A stretch of DNA of 64,000 bases from Aliidongia sp035943795 (GCF_035943795.1 NZ_DASZBY010000100.1:1-64000); one strand, 5' to 3'. Shown: positions 23,643 through 32,550, counted from the first letter of the stretch. Made by a program: numbers and translations. Notes: generated by a model not told the origin, from the sequence alone.

Positions 23643-25613
23643 TCACGACACCCGACCCAGCCGGGCCACCGACCAGCGCTTGGGCCGTGCCCATCCCTGT
23701 TCCGGCGGCATGCCCGACAGCGACATCCAGCGCGACCGGTGCCAGGCTGTGGCCGACACCTCGACGCGCATCTGGCCTCCGGCCGGCGGACCGTCGAGCC
23801 CGAGGGCGCCCCAGGGCAGCAGGCTTTCCGACGTGATGCGCGGCTGGTCGGCGCCAAAATAGCTGGTGCGCGCGCCCGTGACCGGGCGGCATTGCGGAGC
23901 CGGATCCGCCGGCACGGCGGCGATGCCGGCGCACAGCAGCGCGGTCATCGGCGGGTGATCTTTCAGGCTGGTGCGCGGCGGCAGGAAATAGAGCGTGAAA
24001 TGCTTCACGCCGTTGCCGGCATCGACGCCCAACTCGACCCGGTACGCCTCGGCCAGGGGAAAGGCGCCGTCATAGGCCAGCAGGTCCAGGTCGTAATAGT
24101 CCTGCCCGATCGTGGCGAGCGCCAGCCCGTCGCGGTTCCAGGCGAGATAGGCCTCGCCGAACGGCACCTCGCCGGGTGCCGCGACCAGCGGGGGCAGCAG
24201 GGTCGCCTGTTTCGGCCAGTCGGCCAGTGTCTTGTCGCCGACCATGACCTCGGCATAGGGGATCGAGATTTCCTTGCGGTCGGTCTGGCGGGAAATGTCG
24301 GTTCCGGCTGCGGCATGCAGCGCCGGCACCTGCCCATTGACCGCGGACACCGCCGTCAACAGTCGCTCGTAGGGCCGGTTGTCGATGTCGACCAGGCCGA
24401 AATCATAATCCTCGCCATCGGCCCGGCCGCCCTTCGGATGATCGGCATATTGGAACCAGTGCATGCCGACCAGATCGGGAATGCGCGCGAACTGCCTGAT
24501 CGCGGTCGCGGCCCCCTGGGCGCGCTCGGCCTGGGTCTCGACCGTCATCAGGTGGCCGTTGTTCTTGTTGCCGGTGCGGTTCTCGTTCGCGGCATAGAAC
24601 CATTCCGATACCAGCACCGGCTTGCCATCGGTCAATTGATGCAGCCCGTCGAAGAAATAGCGGGCGACCCAGCCGTCAGGGCTGTCGACGTTGTAATTGG
24701 TGGCGATGACGTCGACATGCCGCGCCTCGGCCCGGATCGCAACCGGGTCGTAATAGATCGGCAACCGGTCGCCGAAGATCAGCGCCTGCGGGTCGGCGGC
24801 GCGGATCGACCGTTCGACCAGCGCGTAATAATGCTCGGCCACGACGCCGGTCCAGGCGCGCACGGCCTGGATGCCGTTGCCGCCCGGGCGCAGCCGGGTC
24901 ACCGATTGCGTGGCGAGCAGCCGGGGCCAGTCCGTCGCCTCGGCGGGCGGCTGGAAATCGGCGGCGAACCGCTGCCAGTCGCTGCCGTAGAAGTCCTGGA
25001 GAAAAGCCACCCAGCGCTGCTTGGTGAAATTCGTGGCAGGCGCCTTGCTGTAGAACACGAACAGCGCGCCGTTCCACCAGCCGACCTCGTTGTCCGAGAA
25101 ATAGCCGATGCGATAGGGACTGTCTTTGTAGGGACGGACCAGGGTGACGGCTTCGTCGCGCATCGCCTGCTCGGTCGCAGGGTCGAACGGATCGAACCAG
25201 TGGAAGCGGCCGAGCCGGCCCAGCTCCAGGTCGGGGATCTGCGGCAGCTTCAACTGGTCGGGCGGCAGCGACCAGCCGCCGGCCGAATTGAAGCCCCAGG
25301 ACTTGACCCGGCTCGTGGCCTCGTCGACCCAGGCCGCGAGGCTGGGCGCAAAGGCGGTCCAGCTGTACCAGACACGGTCGTTCGCGACGCGCTCGGGCGC
25401 GCCGCCGTCGAGCACGTTGACGCCGGTCGAGAAGAACCGCTCGCCGCACGGCGTCGCCAGCCAGGCGATGCCATGGTCGCGGGTGACGGTCCAGCGGCTC
25501 GACGGCGCATGGTCGAGATCGCAGGCCGGTCCGTCCGCCCGCGCCGCGGCGACCGGGCCGCCGAGGGCGAGGCCCAGGCCGCATGCGGCCAGAAGGTACG
25601 AAAACCGGTTCAT
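23643..25613 (-). CDS. Exported glycoside-hydrolase-like protein (clan GH-A, beta-agarase-like)
   Basis: A 656-residue protein with a signal peptide (about 1-26). The region from about 40 to 430 looks like a TIM barrel of the GH42/GH50/GH86 type. YFSDNEVGWW places Glu176 as a candidate acid/base and VLVSEWFY places Glu337 as a candidate nucleophile. WGFNSAGGW and HWFQYADHPKGG are further barrel-strand segments. The C-terminal 200 residues are a separate beta-rich part. The substrate is not predictable, and no polysaccharide-use genes surround it. Upstream is tldD and downstream a GNAT gene. Confidence 0.75.
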   Translation of the reverse strand: MNRFSYLLAACGLGLALGGPVAAARADGPACDLDHAPSSRWTVTRDHGIAWLATPCGERFFSTGVNVLDGGAPERVANDRVWYSWTAFAPSLAAWVDEATSRVKSWGFNSAGGWSLPPDQLKLPQIPDLELGRLGRFHWFDPFDPATEQAMRDEAVTLVRPYKDSPYRIGYFSDNEVGWWNGALFVFYSKAPATNFTKQRWVAFLQDFYGSDWQRFAADFQPPAEATDWPRLLATQSVTRLRPGGNGIQAVRAWTGVVAEHYYALVERSIRAADPQALIFGDRLPIYYDPVAIRAEARHVDVIATNYNVDSPDGWVARYFFDGLHQLTDGKPVLVSEWFYAANENRTGNKNNGHLMTVETQAERAQGAATAIRQFARIPDLVGMHWFQYADHPKGGRADGEDYDFGLVDIDNRPYERLLTAVSAVNGQVPALHAAAGTDISRQTDRKEISIPYAEVMVGDKTLADWPKQATLLPPLVAAPGEVPFGEAYLAWNRDGLALATIGQDYYDLDLLAYDGAFPLAEAYRVELGVDAGNGVKHFTLYFLPPRTSLKDHPPMTALLCAGIAAVPADPAPQCRPVTGARTSYFGADQPRITSESLLPWGALGLDGPPAGGQMRVEVSATAWHRSRWMSLSGMPPEQGWARPKRWSVARLGRVS

Positions 25614-25644
25614 CGAGAGGTGCCGCGGCTCGGGTCGGGCGGCC

Positions 25645-27078
25645 TCAGGCCGCCGTGCCGCCGACGGTCAGCCCATCCATGCGCAGGGTCGGCTGGCCGA
25701 CGCCGACCGGCACGCCCTGACCGTCCTTGCCGCAGGTTCCGATGCCGTCGTCGAGCTTCAGGTCGTTGCCGATCATGGTGATCTTGTGCAGCGCGTCCGG
25801 CCCGTTGCCGATCAGGGTGGCGCCCTTGACCGGCCGGCCGATCTTGCCATCCTCGATCAGATAGGCCTCGGACGCCGAGAACACGAACTTGCCGTTGGTG
25901 ATGTCGACTTGGCCGCCGCCGAAATTGGCGGCATAGAGGCCGCGCTTCACCGATTTCAGGATCTCGTCCGGCGCGTGGCTGCCCGCCAGCATCAGCGTGT
26001 TGGTCATGCGCGGCATCGGATGGTGGGCATAGCTCTGGCGCCGGCCGTTGCCGGTCGCCGGCACGCCCATCAGGCGGGCGTTCAGGCGGTCCTGCATGTA
26101 GCCCATCAGGATGCCGTCCTCGATCAGCACGGTGCGGCTCGACGGCGTGCCCTCGTCGTCGACCGTAATCGAGCCGCGGCGGTTCGGGATGGTGCCGTCG
26201 TCCACCACCGTGACGCCGGGAGCGGCGATGCGCTGGCCGACCCGGTTCGAAAAGGTCGACAGGCCCTTGCGGTTGAAGTCGCCCTCGAGCCCGTGGCCGA
26301 CCGCCTCGTGCAGCATGATGCCGGGCCAGCCGGCGCCCAGCACCACAGTCATTTCGCCGGCCGGGGCCGGCACCGCCTCCAGATTGACCAGTGCCGTCCG
26401 CAGCGCCTCGTCGACCTGGCCGCGCCACTGGCCGGGATCGAGGTAGAGATCATAGGCGGTGCGCCCGCCGGCACCGGCCGAGCCGGTTTCCATCCGGTCG
26501 CCGTCGCCGACCACGACCGAGACGTTGAGGCGCACGAGCGGGCGGATGTCGCCGACGCGCACGCCGTCGGCGCGCAGGATCTGCACGGCGCTCCATTCGC
26601 CCATCAGCGAGCACATGACCTGACGTACCCGCGGGTCGCGTGCCCGGGCATAGGCGTCGATCTCGGCCAGCAGCTTCACCTTGGCCTCGAACGGCACGGC
26701 CGACAGTGGATTGAGGTCGGTATAGAGCGCGTGGTTCGTGCCGCGCGGTGCTTCGGCCTGGGTGCCGCCGCGGCCCGTCTTGACCGCGCGCACCGTGTCG
26801 CCGGCCCGGCGGATCGCGGCCTCGCTCAGTTCGCCGGAATGGGCATAGCCGGTCGCCTCGCCCGAAATGGCGCGCAGGCCGAAGCCCTGGGCGGTATCGA
26901 AACTGGCGCTCTTCAGCTTGCCGTCGTCGAACGACAGGGCCTCGGACTGGCTGTATTCCAGGAACAGCTCGCCGTCGTCCATGCCGTCGAGGGCCGTGCC
27001 CACCAGCTTTTCGACGCGCGCGGGATCCATGCCGGTGCGTTCGAAAAACAGCGAATCGGTCGCGGCAAGATCGGTCAT
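25645..27078 (-). CDS. tldD: TldD metallopeptidase, catalytic subunit
   Basis: A 477-residue TldD protein. The zinc motif HExxxH is HEAVGH at 257-262, followed by GLEGDFNRKG. With PmbA/TldE (6018-7361) it forms a heterodimer that cleaves unfolded or modified peptides inside a closed chamber. The C terminus ends with GQPTLRMDGLTVGG, as usual for the family. Start is the ATG at 27078. It is divergent from the cytochrome oxidase operon, a neighbourhood commonly seen in alphaproteobacteria. A TATCAT -10-like box is at 27129-27124. Confidence 0.96.
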   Translation of the reverse strand: MTDLAATDSLFFERTGMDPARVEKLVGTALDGMDDGELFLEYSQSEALSFDDGKLKSASFDTAQGFGLRAISGEATGYAHSGELSEAAIRRAGDTVRAVKTGRGGTQAEAPRGTNHALYTDLNPLSAVPFEAKVKLLAEIDAYARARDPRVRQVMCSLMGEWSAVQILRADGVRVGDIRPLVRLNVSVVVGDGDRMETGSAGAGGRTAYDLYLDPGQWRGQVDEALRTALVNLEAVPAPAGEMTVVLGAGWPGIMLHEAVGHGLEGDFNRKGLSTFSNRVGQRIAAPGVTVVDDGTIPNRRGSITVDDEGTPSSRTVLIEDGILMGYMQDRLNARLMGVPATGNGRRQSYAHHPMPRMTNTLMLAGSHAPDEILKSVKRGLYAANFGGGQVDITNGKFVFSASEAYLIEDGKIGRPVKGATLIGNGPDALHKITMIGNDLKLDDGIGTCGKDGQGVPVGVGQPTLRMDGLTVGGTAA

Positions 27079-27379
27079 GGAACGGGAACTCCGGGCAGCG
27101 CTACGAATGAGTGACAAAGAATCATGATAGAGCGATGGTTCCGCCTCGGGAACAGCCGAAATGCCGCCCCCCTGCCGTATCGATGCCACACTCCCGCCAA
27201 AGCAAGGCTCGTGCGACAGTTCTGGGTGTTGTGACCCGATGCGCAGTTGCGGTAGGGTGCCCGCCATTCCTTGAATTGGCCTCATCCTTCACGCGTCTGG
27301 ATGCTCGTCGGACCGATATCGGCGAGCGGTTTTTGTGAGGGGCGATGGCTCGAGCACCTATTTGGCAGGCAGGAAGAAT
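27079..27379. other. Divergent intergenic region between tldD and coxB
   Basis: These 301 bp hold no credible gene. They contain a possible tldD -10 (TATCAT, minus, 27129-27124), a short hairpin GTTCC/GGAAC (27138-27142, 27149-27153), a weak plus-strand promoter-like pair (TTGTGA, 18 bp, TAGGGT) for coxB, the terminator-like hairpin at 27303-27334 described separately, and the coxB Shine-Dalgarno AGGAAG just before 27380. No FNR-type or other oxygen-regulator box was seen. Confidence 0.6.
27303..27334 (+). terminator. Terminator-like hairpin in the coxB leader (possible attenuator)
   Basis: GCTCG (27303-27307) pairs with CGAGC (27323-27327) and the stem extends inward to nine pairs with two G-U, leaving a 7-nt loop. 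Two G and then five T (27330-27334) follow. It lies about 45 nt before the coxB start, with no gene upstream on this strand that needs terminating. The core CCGATATCGG (27313-27322) is also a perfect palindrome, so an operator is an alternative reading. Confidence 0.4.
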
Positions 27380-28219
27380 ATGAAGCGAACCGTCGGGCGG
27401 GTATTCCGGAGTTTCGCGGCACTGGTCGCCCTCGCGCTTTTCTCGGGCGTTGCGTTGGCCGACCAGCCGCATGATTGGCAGATCGGGTTCCAGGAGATGG
27501 TGACCCCGGTCGGCGACAGGCTGGAGTCGCTGCACGTATTGCTGATGTGGATCATCACGATCATCACGCTGTTCGTGGCCGTGCTGCTGCTCTATGTCGC
27601 CTATCGCTTCCGTGCGTCGAAGAACCCGGTCGCATCCAAGACTTCGCACAACACGCTGATCGAGATCGCCTGGACGGTGATTCCGATCCTGATCCTGGTC
27701 GTGATCGCTTTCCCCTCGTTCAAACTGCTCTATTTCCAGGAGCGCGTGCCGGAGTCGCCGATCACGCTCAAGGTGACGGGCCTGCAGTGGTATTGGCACT
27801 ATGCCTATCCGGACAACGGCGACTTCGGCTTCGACAGTTACGGCATCGGCGAGAAAGACCTGAAGCCCGGCCAGCTGCGCCTGCTCGACGTCGACAACGA
27901 GGTCGTGCTGCCGGTCAACACGAACGTCCGCGTGCAGATCGCCGGCAACGACGTGATGCACAGCTGGTTCGTGCCCTCGCTCGCGGTGCAGAAATACGCC
28001 GTGGTCGGCCATCTGAACGAGGTCTGGCTGAACGTCGAGAAGGAAGGCACTTATTACGGCGAGTGCAACCAGATCTGCGGCGTGAACCATTCCGAGATGC
28101 CGATCAAGATCCGCGTCGTCTCCAAGGACGAGTTTGCCAAGTGGACCGAGACCGCAAAGCAGAAGTTCGCCCGCGAGGACACTGGCCCGACCGCAACCAA
28201 GCTGGCCGCAGCGGAATAA
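27380..28219 (+). CDS. coxB: Cytochrome c oxidase subunit II
   Basis: A 279-residue CoxB/CtaC protein. A signal peptide (about 1-27) is followed by two transmembrane helices (about 52-75 and 93-115) and a periplasmic cupredoxin domain. The CuA ligands are His194, Cys229, Cys233, His237 and Met240 (GECNQICGVNHSEM). WYWHYAYP is the aromatic electron-entry region for cytochrome c. Start is the ATG at 27380 with AGGAAG upstream. It is the first gene of the oxidase operon. Confidence 0.97.
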   Translation: MKRTVGRVFRSFAALVALALFSGVALADQPHDWQIGFQEMVTPVGDRLESLHVLLMWIITIITLFVAVLLLYVAYRFRASKNPVASKTSHNTLIEIAWTVIPILILVVIAFPSFKLLYFQERVPESPITLKVTGLQWYWHYAYPDNGDFGFDSYGIGEKDLKPGQLRLLDVDNEVVLPVNTNVRVQIAGNDVMHSWFVPSLAVQKYAVVGHLNEVWLNVEKEGTYYGECNQICGVNHSEMPIKIRVVSKDEFAKWTETAKQKFAREDTGPTATKLAAAE

Positions 28220-28234
28220 TCCATAGGCACGGCA

Positions 28235-28266
28235 CCGGGCGCGCGGCGATCGAACGCAGCGCCCGG
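28235..28266 (+). repeat. Intercistronic hairpin between coxB and ctaD
   Basis: CCGGGCGC (28235-28242) and GCGCCCGG (28259-28266) form a perfect 8-bp stem around a 16-nt loop. There is no T-tract, so it is not an intrinsic terminator; an mRNA stability or processing element is possible. Confidence 0.4.
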
Positions 28267-28307
28267 CCGCAGCCCCCGACAAGACGAGAGGACCGAAGGG
28301 CAAGACC

Positions 28308-29903
28308 ATGGCTGAAGCAACCCACGCTCACGACGACCACGGGCACCACCATCCCGGATTCGTCCAGCGCTGGCTGATGTCCACCAATCACAAGGACATC
28401 GGCACGCTCTACCTGATCTTCTCGATCATCGCCGGCCTGATCGGCGGCGGTTTTTCCGTGCTGATGCGCATCAATCTGCAGCAGCCCGGCGCCGTGCTGT
28501 TCCATGACGACCACCAGCTCTACAACGTGATCGCGACCGCGCACGGCCTGATCATGGTGTTCTTCGTGGTCATGCCGGCGATGATCGGCGGGTTCGGCAA
28601 CTGGTTCGTGCCGCTGATGATCGGCGCGCCGGACATGGCGTTTCCCCGGCTGAACAACATCAGCTTCTGGCTGCTGATCCCGTCCTTCGCCCTGCTGCTG
28701 GGCTCGGCCTTCGTCGATGGCGGCGCCGGCACCGGCTGGACGATCTATCCGCCACTGTCGAGCAAGATCGGGCATCCAGGCGCCGCGGTCGACATGGCGA
28801 TCTTCTCGCTGCATCTGGCCGGTGCGTCCTCGATCCTGGGCGCCATCAACTTCATCACCACGATCATGAACATGCGCGCGCCGGGCATGACCTTGCACAA
28901 GATGCCGCTGTTCGCCTGGTCGGTGCTGGTGACCGCGTTCCTGCTGCTGCTGTCGCTGCCTGTTCTGGGCGGCGCCATCACCATGCTGCTGACCGACCGC
29001 AACTTCGGCACGACCTTCTTCGACCCGGCCGGCGGCGGCGACCCGATCCTGTTCCTGCACCTGTTCTGGTTCTTCGGGCACCCGGAAGTCTACATCATGA
29101 TTCTGCCGGGCTTCGGCATGATCAGCCACATCATCTCGACCTTCTCCAAGAAGCCGATCTTCGGCTATCTCGGCATGGCCTACGCCATGGTCGGCATCGG
29201 TGTGGTGGGATTCGTCGTGTGGGCGCATCACATGTATACAGTCGGCCTCGATCCCGACACGCGCGCCTATTTCACGGCCGCGACCATGGTCATCGCGGTG
29301 CCGACCGGCATCAAGATCTTCTCGTGGATCGCGACAATGTGGGGCGGCTCGATCGAGTTCAAGACGCCGATGCTGTTTGCCGTGGGGTTCATTTTCCTGT
29401 TCACGCTCGGCGGCGTTACCGGCGTCGTGCTGTCGAACGCCGGCCTCGATGTGGCGCTGCACAACACCTATTACGTCATCGCGCATTTCCACTACGTGCT
29501 CAGCCTGGGTGCGGTGTTCGCGATGTTCGCCGGCTTCTACTACTGGTTCGGCAAGATGTCGGGCCGGCAATATCCGGAATGGGCAGGCAAGCTGCATTTC
29601 TGGATGACCTTCATCGGCGTCAACCTGACGTTCTTCCCGATGCATTTCCTGGGTCTGGCCGGCATGCCGCGCCGTTATGTCGATTATCCCGAGGCGTTCG
29701 CCGGCTGGAACTTCGTCGCCTCGATCGGCGCCTACATCTCGTACGGCGCGACCCTGTTCTTCGTCGGCATCGTGCTCTACACGCTCGCCGCTGGAAAGAA
29801 GGTCGCGAACAACCCGTGGGGCGAAGGCGCCACGACGCTCGAATGGACCGTTTCCTCGCCGCCGCCGTTCCATACTTTCGACGAGTTGCCGGTCATCAAG
29901 TAA
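28308..29903 (+). CDS. ctaD: Cytochrome c oxidase subunit I
   Basis: A 531-residue heme-copper oxidase subunit I of type A1, with twelve transmembrane helices. NHKDIGTLYL opens the first helix region. HPEVYIMILPGFG carries the CuB His cross-linked to Tyr, HHMYTVG the next CuB ligands, TGIKIFSW the K-channel Lys, and HFHYVLSLG the heme a and a3 ligands. It reduces O2 to water and pumps protons in the inner membrane. It sits 88 bp after coxB. Confidence 0.98.
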   Translation: MAEATHAHDDHGHHHPGFVQRWLMSTNHKDIGTLYLIFSIIAGLIGGGFSVLMRINLQQPGAVLFHDDHQLYNVIATAHGLIMVFFVVMPAMIGGFGNWFVPLMIGAPDMAFPRLNNISFWLLIPSFALLLGSAFVDGGAGTGWTIYPPLSSKIGHPGAAVDMAIFSLHLAGASSILGAINFITTIMNMRAPGMTLHKMPLFAWSVLVTAFLLLLSLPVLGGAITMLLTDRNFGTTFFDPAGGGDPILFLHLFWFFGHPEVYIMILPGFGMISHIISTFSKKPIFGYLGMAYAMVGIGVVGFVVWAHHMYTVGLDPDTRAYFTAATMVIAVPTGIKIFSWIATMWGGSIEFKTPMLFAVGFIFLFTLGGVTGVVLSNAGLDVALHNTYYVIAHFHYVLSLGAVFAMFAGFYYWFGKMSGRQYPEWAGKLHFWMTFIGVNLTFFPMHFLGLAGMPRRYVDYPEAFAGWNFVASIGAYISYGATLFFVGIVLYTLAAGKKVANNPWGEGATTLEWTVSSPPPFHTFDELPVIK

Positions 29904-29925
29904 CCGGACGGCCTAGAACCCTCGC

Positions 29926-29960
29926 TCCGGCCGCCGGTCTCTTCGTGACCTGCGGCCGGA
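29926..29960 (+). repeat. Intercistronic hairpin between ctaD and ctaB
   Basis: TCCGGCCGC (29926-29934) and GCGGCCGGA (29952-29960) form a perfect 9-bp stem with a 17-nt loop and no T-tract. Its size and loop match the hairpin between coxB and ctaD. Confidence 0.4.
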
Positions 29961-29973
29961 CGATCTTCGGATT

Positions 29974-30900
29974 GTGACTTTGACCGACGTGACCTCTGCC
30001 GAATACGTCGCCGGCGACGTTCAATTGAGCGCTGCCGGCGTCGGCGATTACTGGGCTCTCCTGAAGCCGCGGGTGATGTCGCTCGTCGTCTTCACCGGCT
30101 TCGCCGGCCTGTGGCTGGCACCGGGCCATATCCATCCGGTGCTGGCGGCCGTGGCCATCCTGTGCATCGCCGTCGGCGCCGGCGCGTCCGCCGCCATCAA
30201 CATGTGGTATGACCGCGATATCGACGCGATCATGACCCGGACGATCGGCCGCCCTCTGCCAGCCGGGCGGATGCAGCCGAACGAGGCGCTGGCCTTCGGG
30301 GTGATCCTGGCGTCGGGGTCGGTCTTGATCATGGGCCTCGCGATCAATGCCGCGGCCGGCGCGTTGCTGGCCGGCACGATCGGCTTCTACGTCTTCATCT
30401 ACACCATGTGGCTGAAGCGCAGGACGCCGCAGAACATCGTGATCGGCGGGGCCGCGGGCGCCTTTCCGCCGATGGTCGGCTGGACCGCCGTCACCGGCGA
30501 CATCGGCCTGCCGTCGCTCGTGCTGTTCGCGCTGATCTTCTTCTGGACGCCGCCGCATTTCTGGGCGCTTGCCCTGTTCCGCTCGGGCGACTACCAGAAG
30601 GCTGGCGTGCCGATGATGCCGGTCGTGGCCGGTCCGCGCGAAACCAAGAAGCAGATGCTGATCTACACGCTCGTGCTGTGGCCGATCGCGGTGGCGCCCT
30701 ATGTCATGGGCATCGCGGGCGCGGTCTATGGCGCGCTCGCGGCCGTGCTGTCGGTCTGCTTCACCGCCTTCTCGGTCCTGGTCTGGTTCGACCCGACCGA
30801 CAAGTGGCCAAAGCGGATGTTCGCCTTTTCGATCCTGTATCTCACCCTGCTGTTCGCGATCCTGATCCTGGACCGCGCGCCTGGCGGGCTTTTGGGCTGA
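29974..30900 (+). CDS. ctaB: Protoheme IX farnesyltransferase (heme O synthase)
   Basis: A 308-residue UbiA-superfamily membrane protein that farnesylates heme b to heme O, the precursor of heme A for the oxidase. Motifs are NMWYDRDIDAIMTRT, GRPLPAGR and YTMWLKRRTPQNIVIGG, with about eight to nine transmembrane helices. The start is a GTG at 29974. Its TGA shares one base with the ATG of the next small gene (TGATG). Confidence 0.97.
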   Translation: MTLTDVTSAEYVAGDVQLSAAGVGDYWALLKPRVMSLVVFTGFAGLWLAPGHIHPVLAAVAILCIAVGAGASAAINMWYDRDIDAIMTRTIGRPLPAGRMQPNEALAFGVILASGSVLIMGLAINAAAGALLAGTIGFYVFIYTMWLKRRTPQNIVIGGAAGAFPPMVGWTAVTGDIGLPSLVLFALIFFWTPPHFWALALFRSGDYQKAGVPMMPVVAGPRETKKQMLIYTLVLWPIAVAPYVMGIAGAVYGALAAVLSVCFTAFSVLVWFDPTDKWPKRMFAFSILYLTLLFAILILDRAPGGLLG

Positions 30901-31031
30901 TGGGCGCCATGTCGGTTTCGATGGAAGAATTCCTGAAGCGGCGCAAGGCGCGCAACCGTGCGATCCTGGCCGTGCTGGTCGGGCTGTGCGTGCTGTTCTA
31001 CGCCATCACGATCGTCCGGCTGACGCATTAG
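30900..31031 (+). CDS. coxF: CoxF-like small membrane protein
   Basis: A 43-residue protein: a basic N-terminal part (EEFLKRRKARNR) and one transmembrane helix (about 21-39), with Nin-Cout topology by the positive-inside rule. Position between ctaB and ctaG and the length match CoxF of rhizobial and other alphaproteobacterial oxidase operons, whose function is not known beyond likely assembly. The ATG overlaps the ctaB stop by one base, and an in-frame ATG lies three codons on. It ends 4 bp before ctaG. Confidence 0.72.
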   Translation: MGAMSVSMEEFLKRRKARNRAILAVLVGLCVLFYAITIVRLTH

Positions 31032-31035
31032 GCCG

Positions 31036-31692
31036 ATGGCCCGTTCCTCATCGCCCCGCAACCGACGGACCCTGGTGCTGCTGGTCGCCGTCGTCTCGGC
31101 CATGACCGGGCTCGCCTTCGCCTCGGCGCCGCTCTATCGCGTGTTCTGCCAGGCGACCGGGTTCGACGGGACGACCCAGCGTGCGGCCAAGGCGCCGGGC
31201 GCGGTCGGCGGCAAGCTCTATACCGTGCGCTTCAATGCCGACGTCTCGCCGGAACTGCCCTGGCGCTTCCAGCCGGTGCAGCCCTATGTGCGGGTGCACC
31301 CGGGCGAGCAGACCCTGGTCGCATTCCGCGCGACCAATGTTTCGAACCACGCGATCGTGGGCACCGCCGCCTTCAACGTCACGCCGCTGATCGTGGGTGC
31401 GTATTTCGACAAGATTGAGTGCTTCTGCTTCACCGAACAGACCCTGCAGCCGGGCGAGAGCGCCGACCTGCCGGTGACGTTTTTCGTGTCGCCGGAGATC
31501 CTCAAGGACAAGAACACGCGCGACCTCGACGCGATAACCTTGTCTTATACGTTTTTTCAGGCCAAAAATCCGGCCAAGCCGACGGCCGAGAGCCGGTCCG
31601 GTCCGGCCGATGCGGCACCGATCCAGGTCGGCGCGCTCGTGCCGACCGCCTCAACGCCTTCACTTCGTCCCGTGAAAGAGTCTTCCCGATGA
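31036..31692 (+). CDS. ctaG: Cytochrome c oxidase copper chaperone, CtaG/Cox11 family
   Basis: A 218-residue Cox11-type protein. One N-terminal transmembrane helix (about 11-30) is followed by a periplasmic immunoglobulin-like domain. The copper-binding CFCF motif (IECFCFTEQ) and a Cys after the membrane helix (VFCQ) are present. It delivers copper to the CuB site of subunit I. Its stop overlaps the ctaE start as ATGA. Confidence 0.96.
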   Translation: MARSSSPRNRRTLVLLVAVVSAMTGLAFASAPLYRVFCQATGFDGTTQRAAKAPGAVGGKLYTVRFNADVSPELPWRFQPVQPYVRVHPGEQTLVAFRATNVSNHAIVGTAAFNVTPLIVGAYFDKIECFCFTEQTLQPGESADLPVTFFVSPEILKDKNTRDLDAITLSYTFFQAKNPAKPTAESRSGPADAAPIQVGALVPTASTPSLRPVKESSR

Positions 31693-32504
31693 GCGAAACC
31701 ACCGCCGGTCATCCCAAGCACCAGTTCCACCTGGTCGCCCCCAGCATATGGCCTCTGATCTCGTCCCTGTCGGCCGGCGCCATGTTCGGCGGCACCGTGC
31801 TCGGCCTGCACGGGCATGGCTGGATCCTGGCCGAGGTCGGCTTCATGTTCGTGCTGTTCTGCATGTTCATGTGGTGGCGCGACGTCATCAAGGAGGCGGT
31901 GGTCGAAAAGCACCACACGCCGATCGTGCAGATCGGCCTGCGCTACGGCATGACCCTGTTCATCTCGTCCGAAGTGATGTTCTTCGTCGCCTTCTTCTGG
32001 GCGTTCTTCGCGTCGAGCCTCTATCCGGTCGGCGGCGTCTGGCCGCCCAAGGGCATCACCCCGTTCGACCCGTTCCATCTGCCGTTCCTGAACACGCTGA
32101 TCCTGTTGCTGTCGGGTACCACGGTCACCTGGGCGCATCATTCGCTGATCGAGGGCGATCGCAAGGGCCTGCTGCAGGGCCTGGGCATCACCGTGCTGCT
32201 GGGCCTGACCTTCACCTGCCTGCAGGCGATCGAGTATGGCGACGCCTTGTTCACCTTCGACGGCAACATCTTCGGCGCGACATTCTTCATGGCGACCGGC
32301 TTCCACGGTTTCCACGTGATGGTCGGCACCATCTTCCTCGCCGTCTGCTGGGTCCGCGCCTACAAGGGCCAGTTCAAGCCGGATCATCATTTCGGCTTTG
32401 AGGCCGCGGCCTGGTACTGGCATTTCGTCGACGTGGTCTGGCTGTTCCTGTTCCTGGGCGTCTATGTCTGGGGCGGTCACGGCATCGTGCCGCCGGCCGA
32501 ATAA
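31689..32504 (+). CDS. ctaE: Cytochrome c oxidase subunit III
   Basis: A 271-residue seven-helix subunit III. Typical segments are HPxxPxPWP-like HLVAPSIWPL, FMWWRDVIKEA, SEVMFFVAFFWAFF with its conserved Glu, and WYWHFVDVVWLFLF. It stabilises subunit I and its proton uptake. The ATG at 31689 overlaps the ctaG stop by 4 bp. A strong terminator follows at 32551-32604, marking the operon end. Confidence 0.97.
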   Translation: MSETTAGHPKHQFHLVAPSIWPLISSLSAGAMFGGTVLGLHGHGWILAEVGFMFVLFCMFMWWRDVIKEAVVEKHHTPIVQIGLRYGMTLFISSEVMFFVAFFWAFFASSLYPVGGVWPPKGITPFDPFHLPFLNTLILLLSGTTVTWAHHSLIEGDRKGLLQGLGITVLLGLTFTCLQAIEYGDALFTFDGNIFGATFFMATGFHGFHVMVGTIFLAVCWVRAYKGQFKPDHHFGFEAAAWYWHFVDVVWLFLFLGVYVWGGHGIVPPAE

Positions 32505-32550
32505 CCGAATGGCGGGCAGCGGCCGGAATTGATCCGGCGGCCCCGAACCC

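Noticed and set aside
27111..27338. 75-codon open frame on the plus strand in the tldD-coxB gap
   Set aside because: No ribosome-binding site, no family similarity, starts at GTG and runs through the terminator-like hairpin; it is more likely chance.
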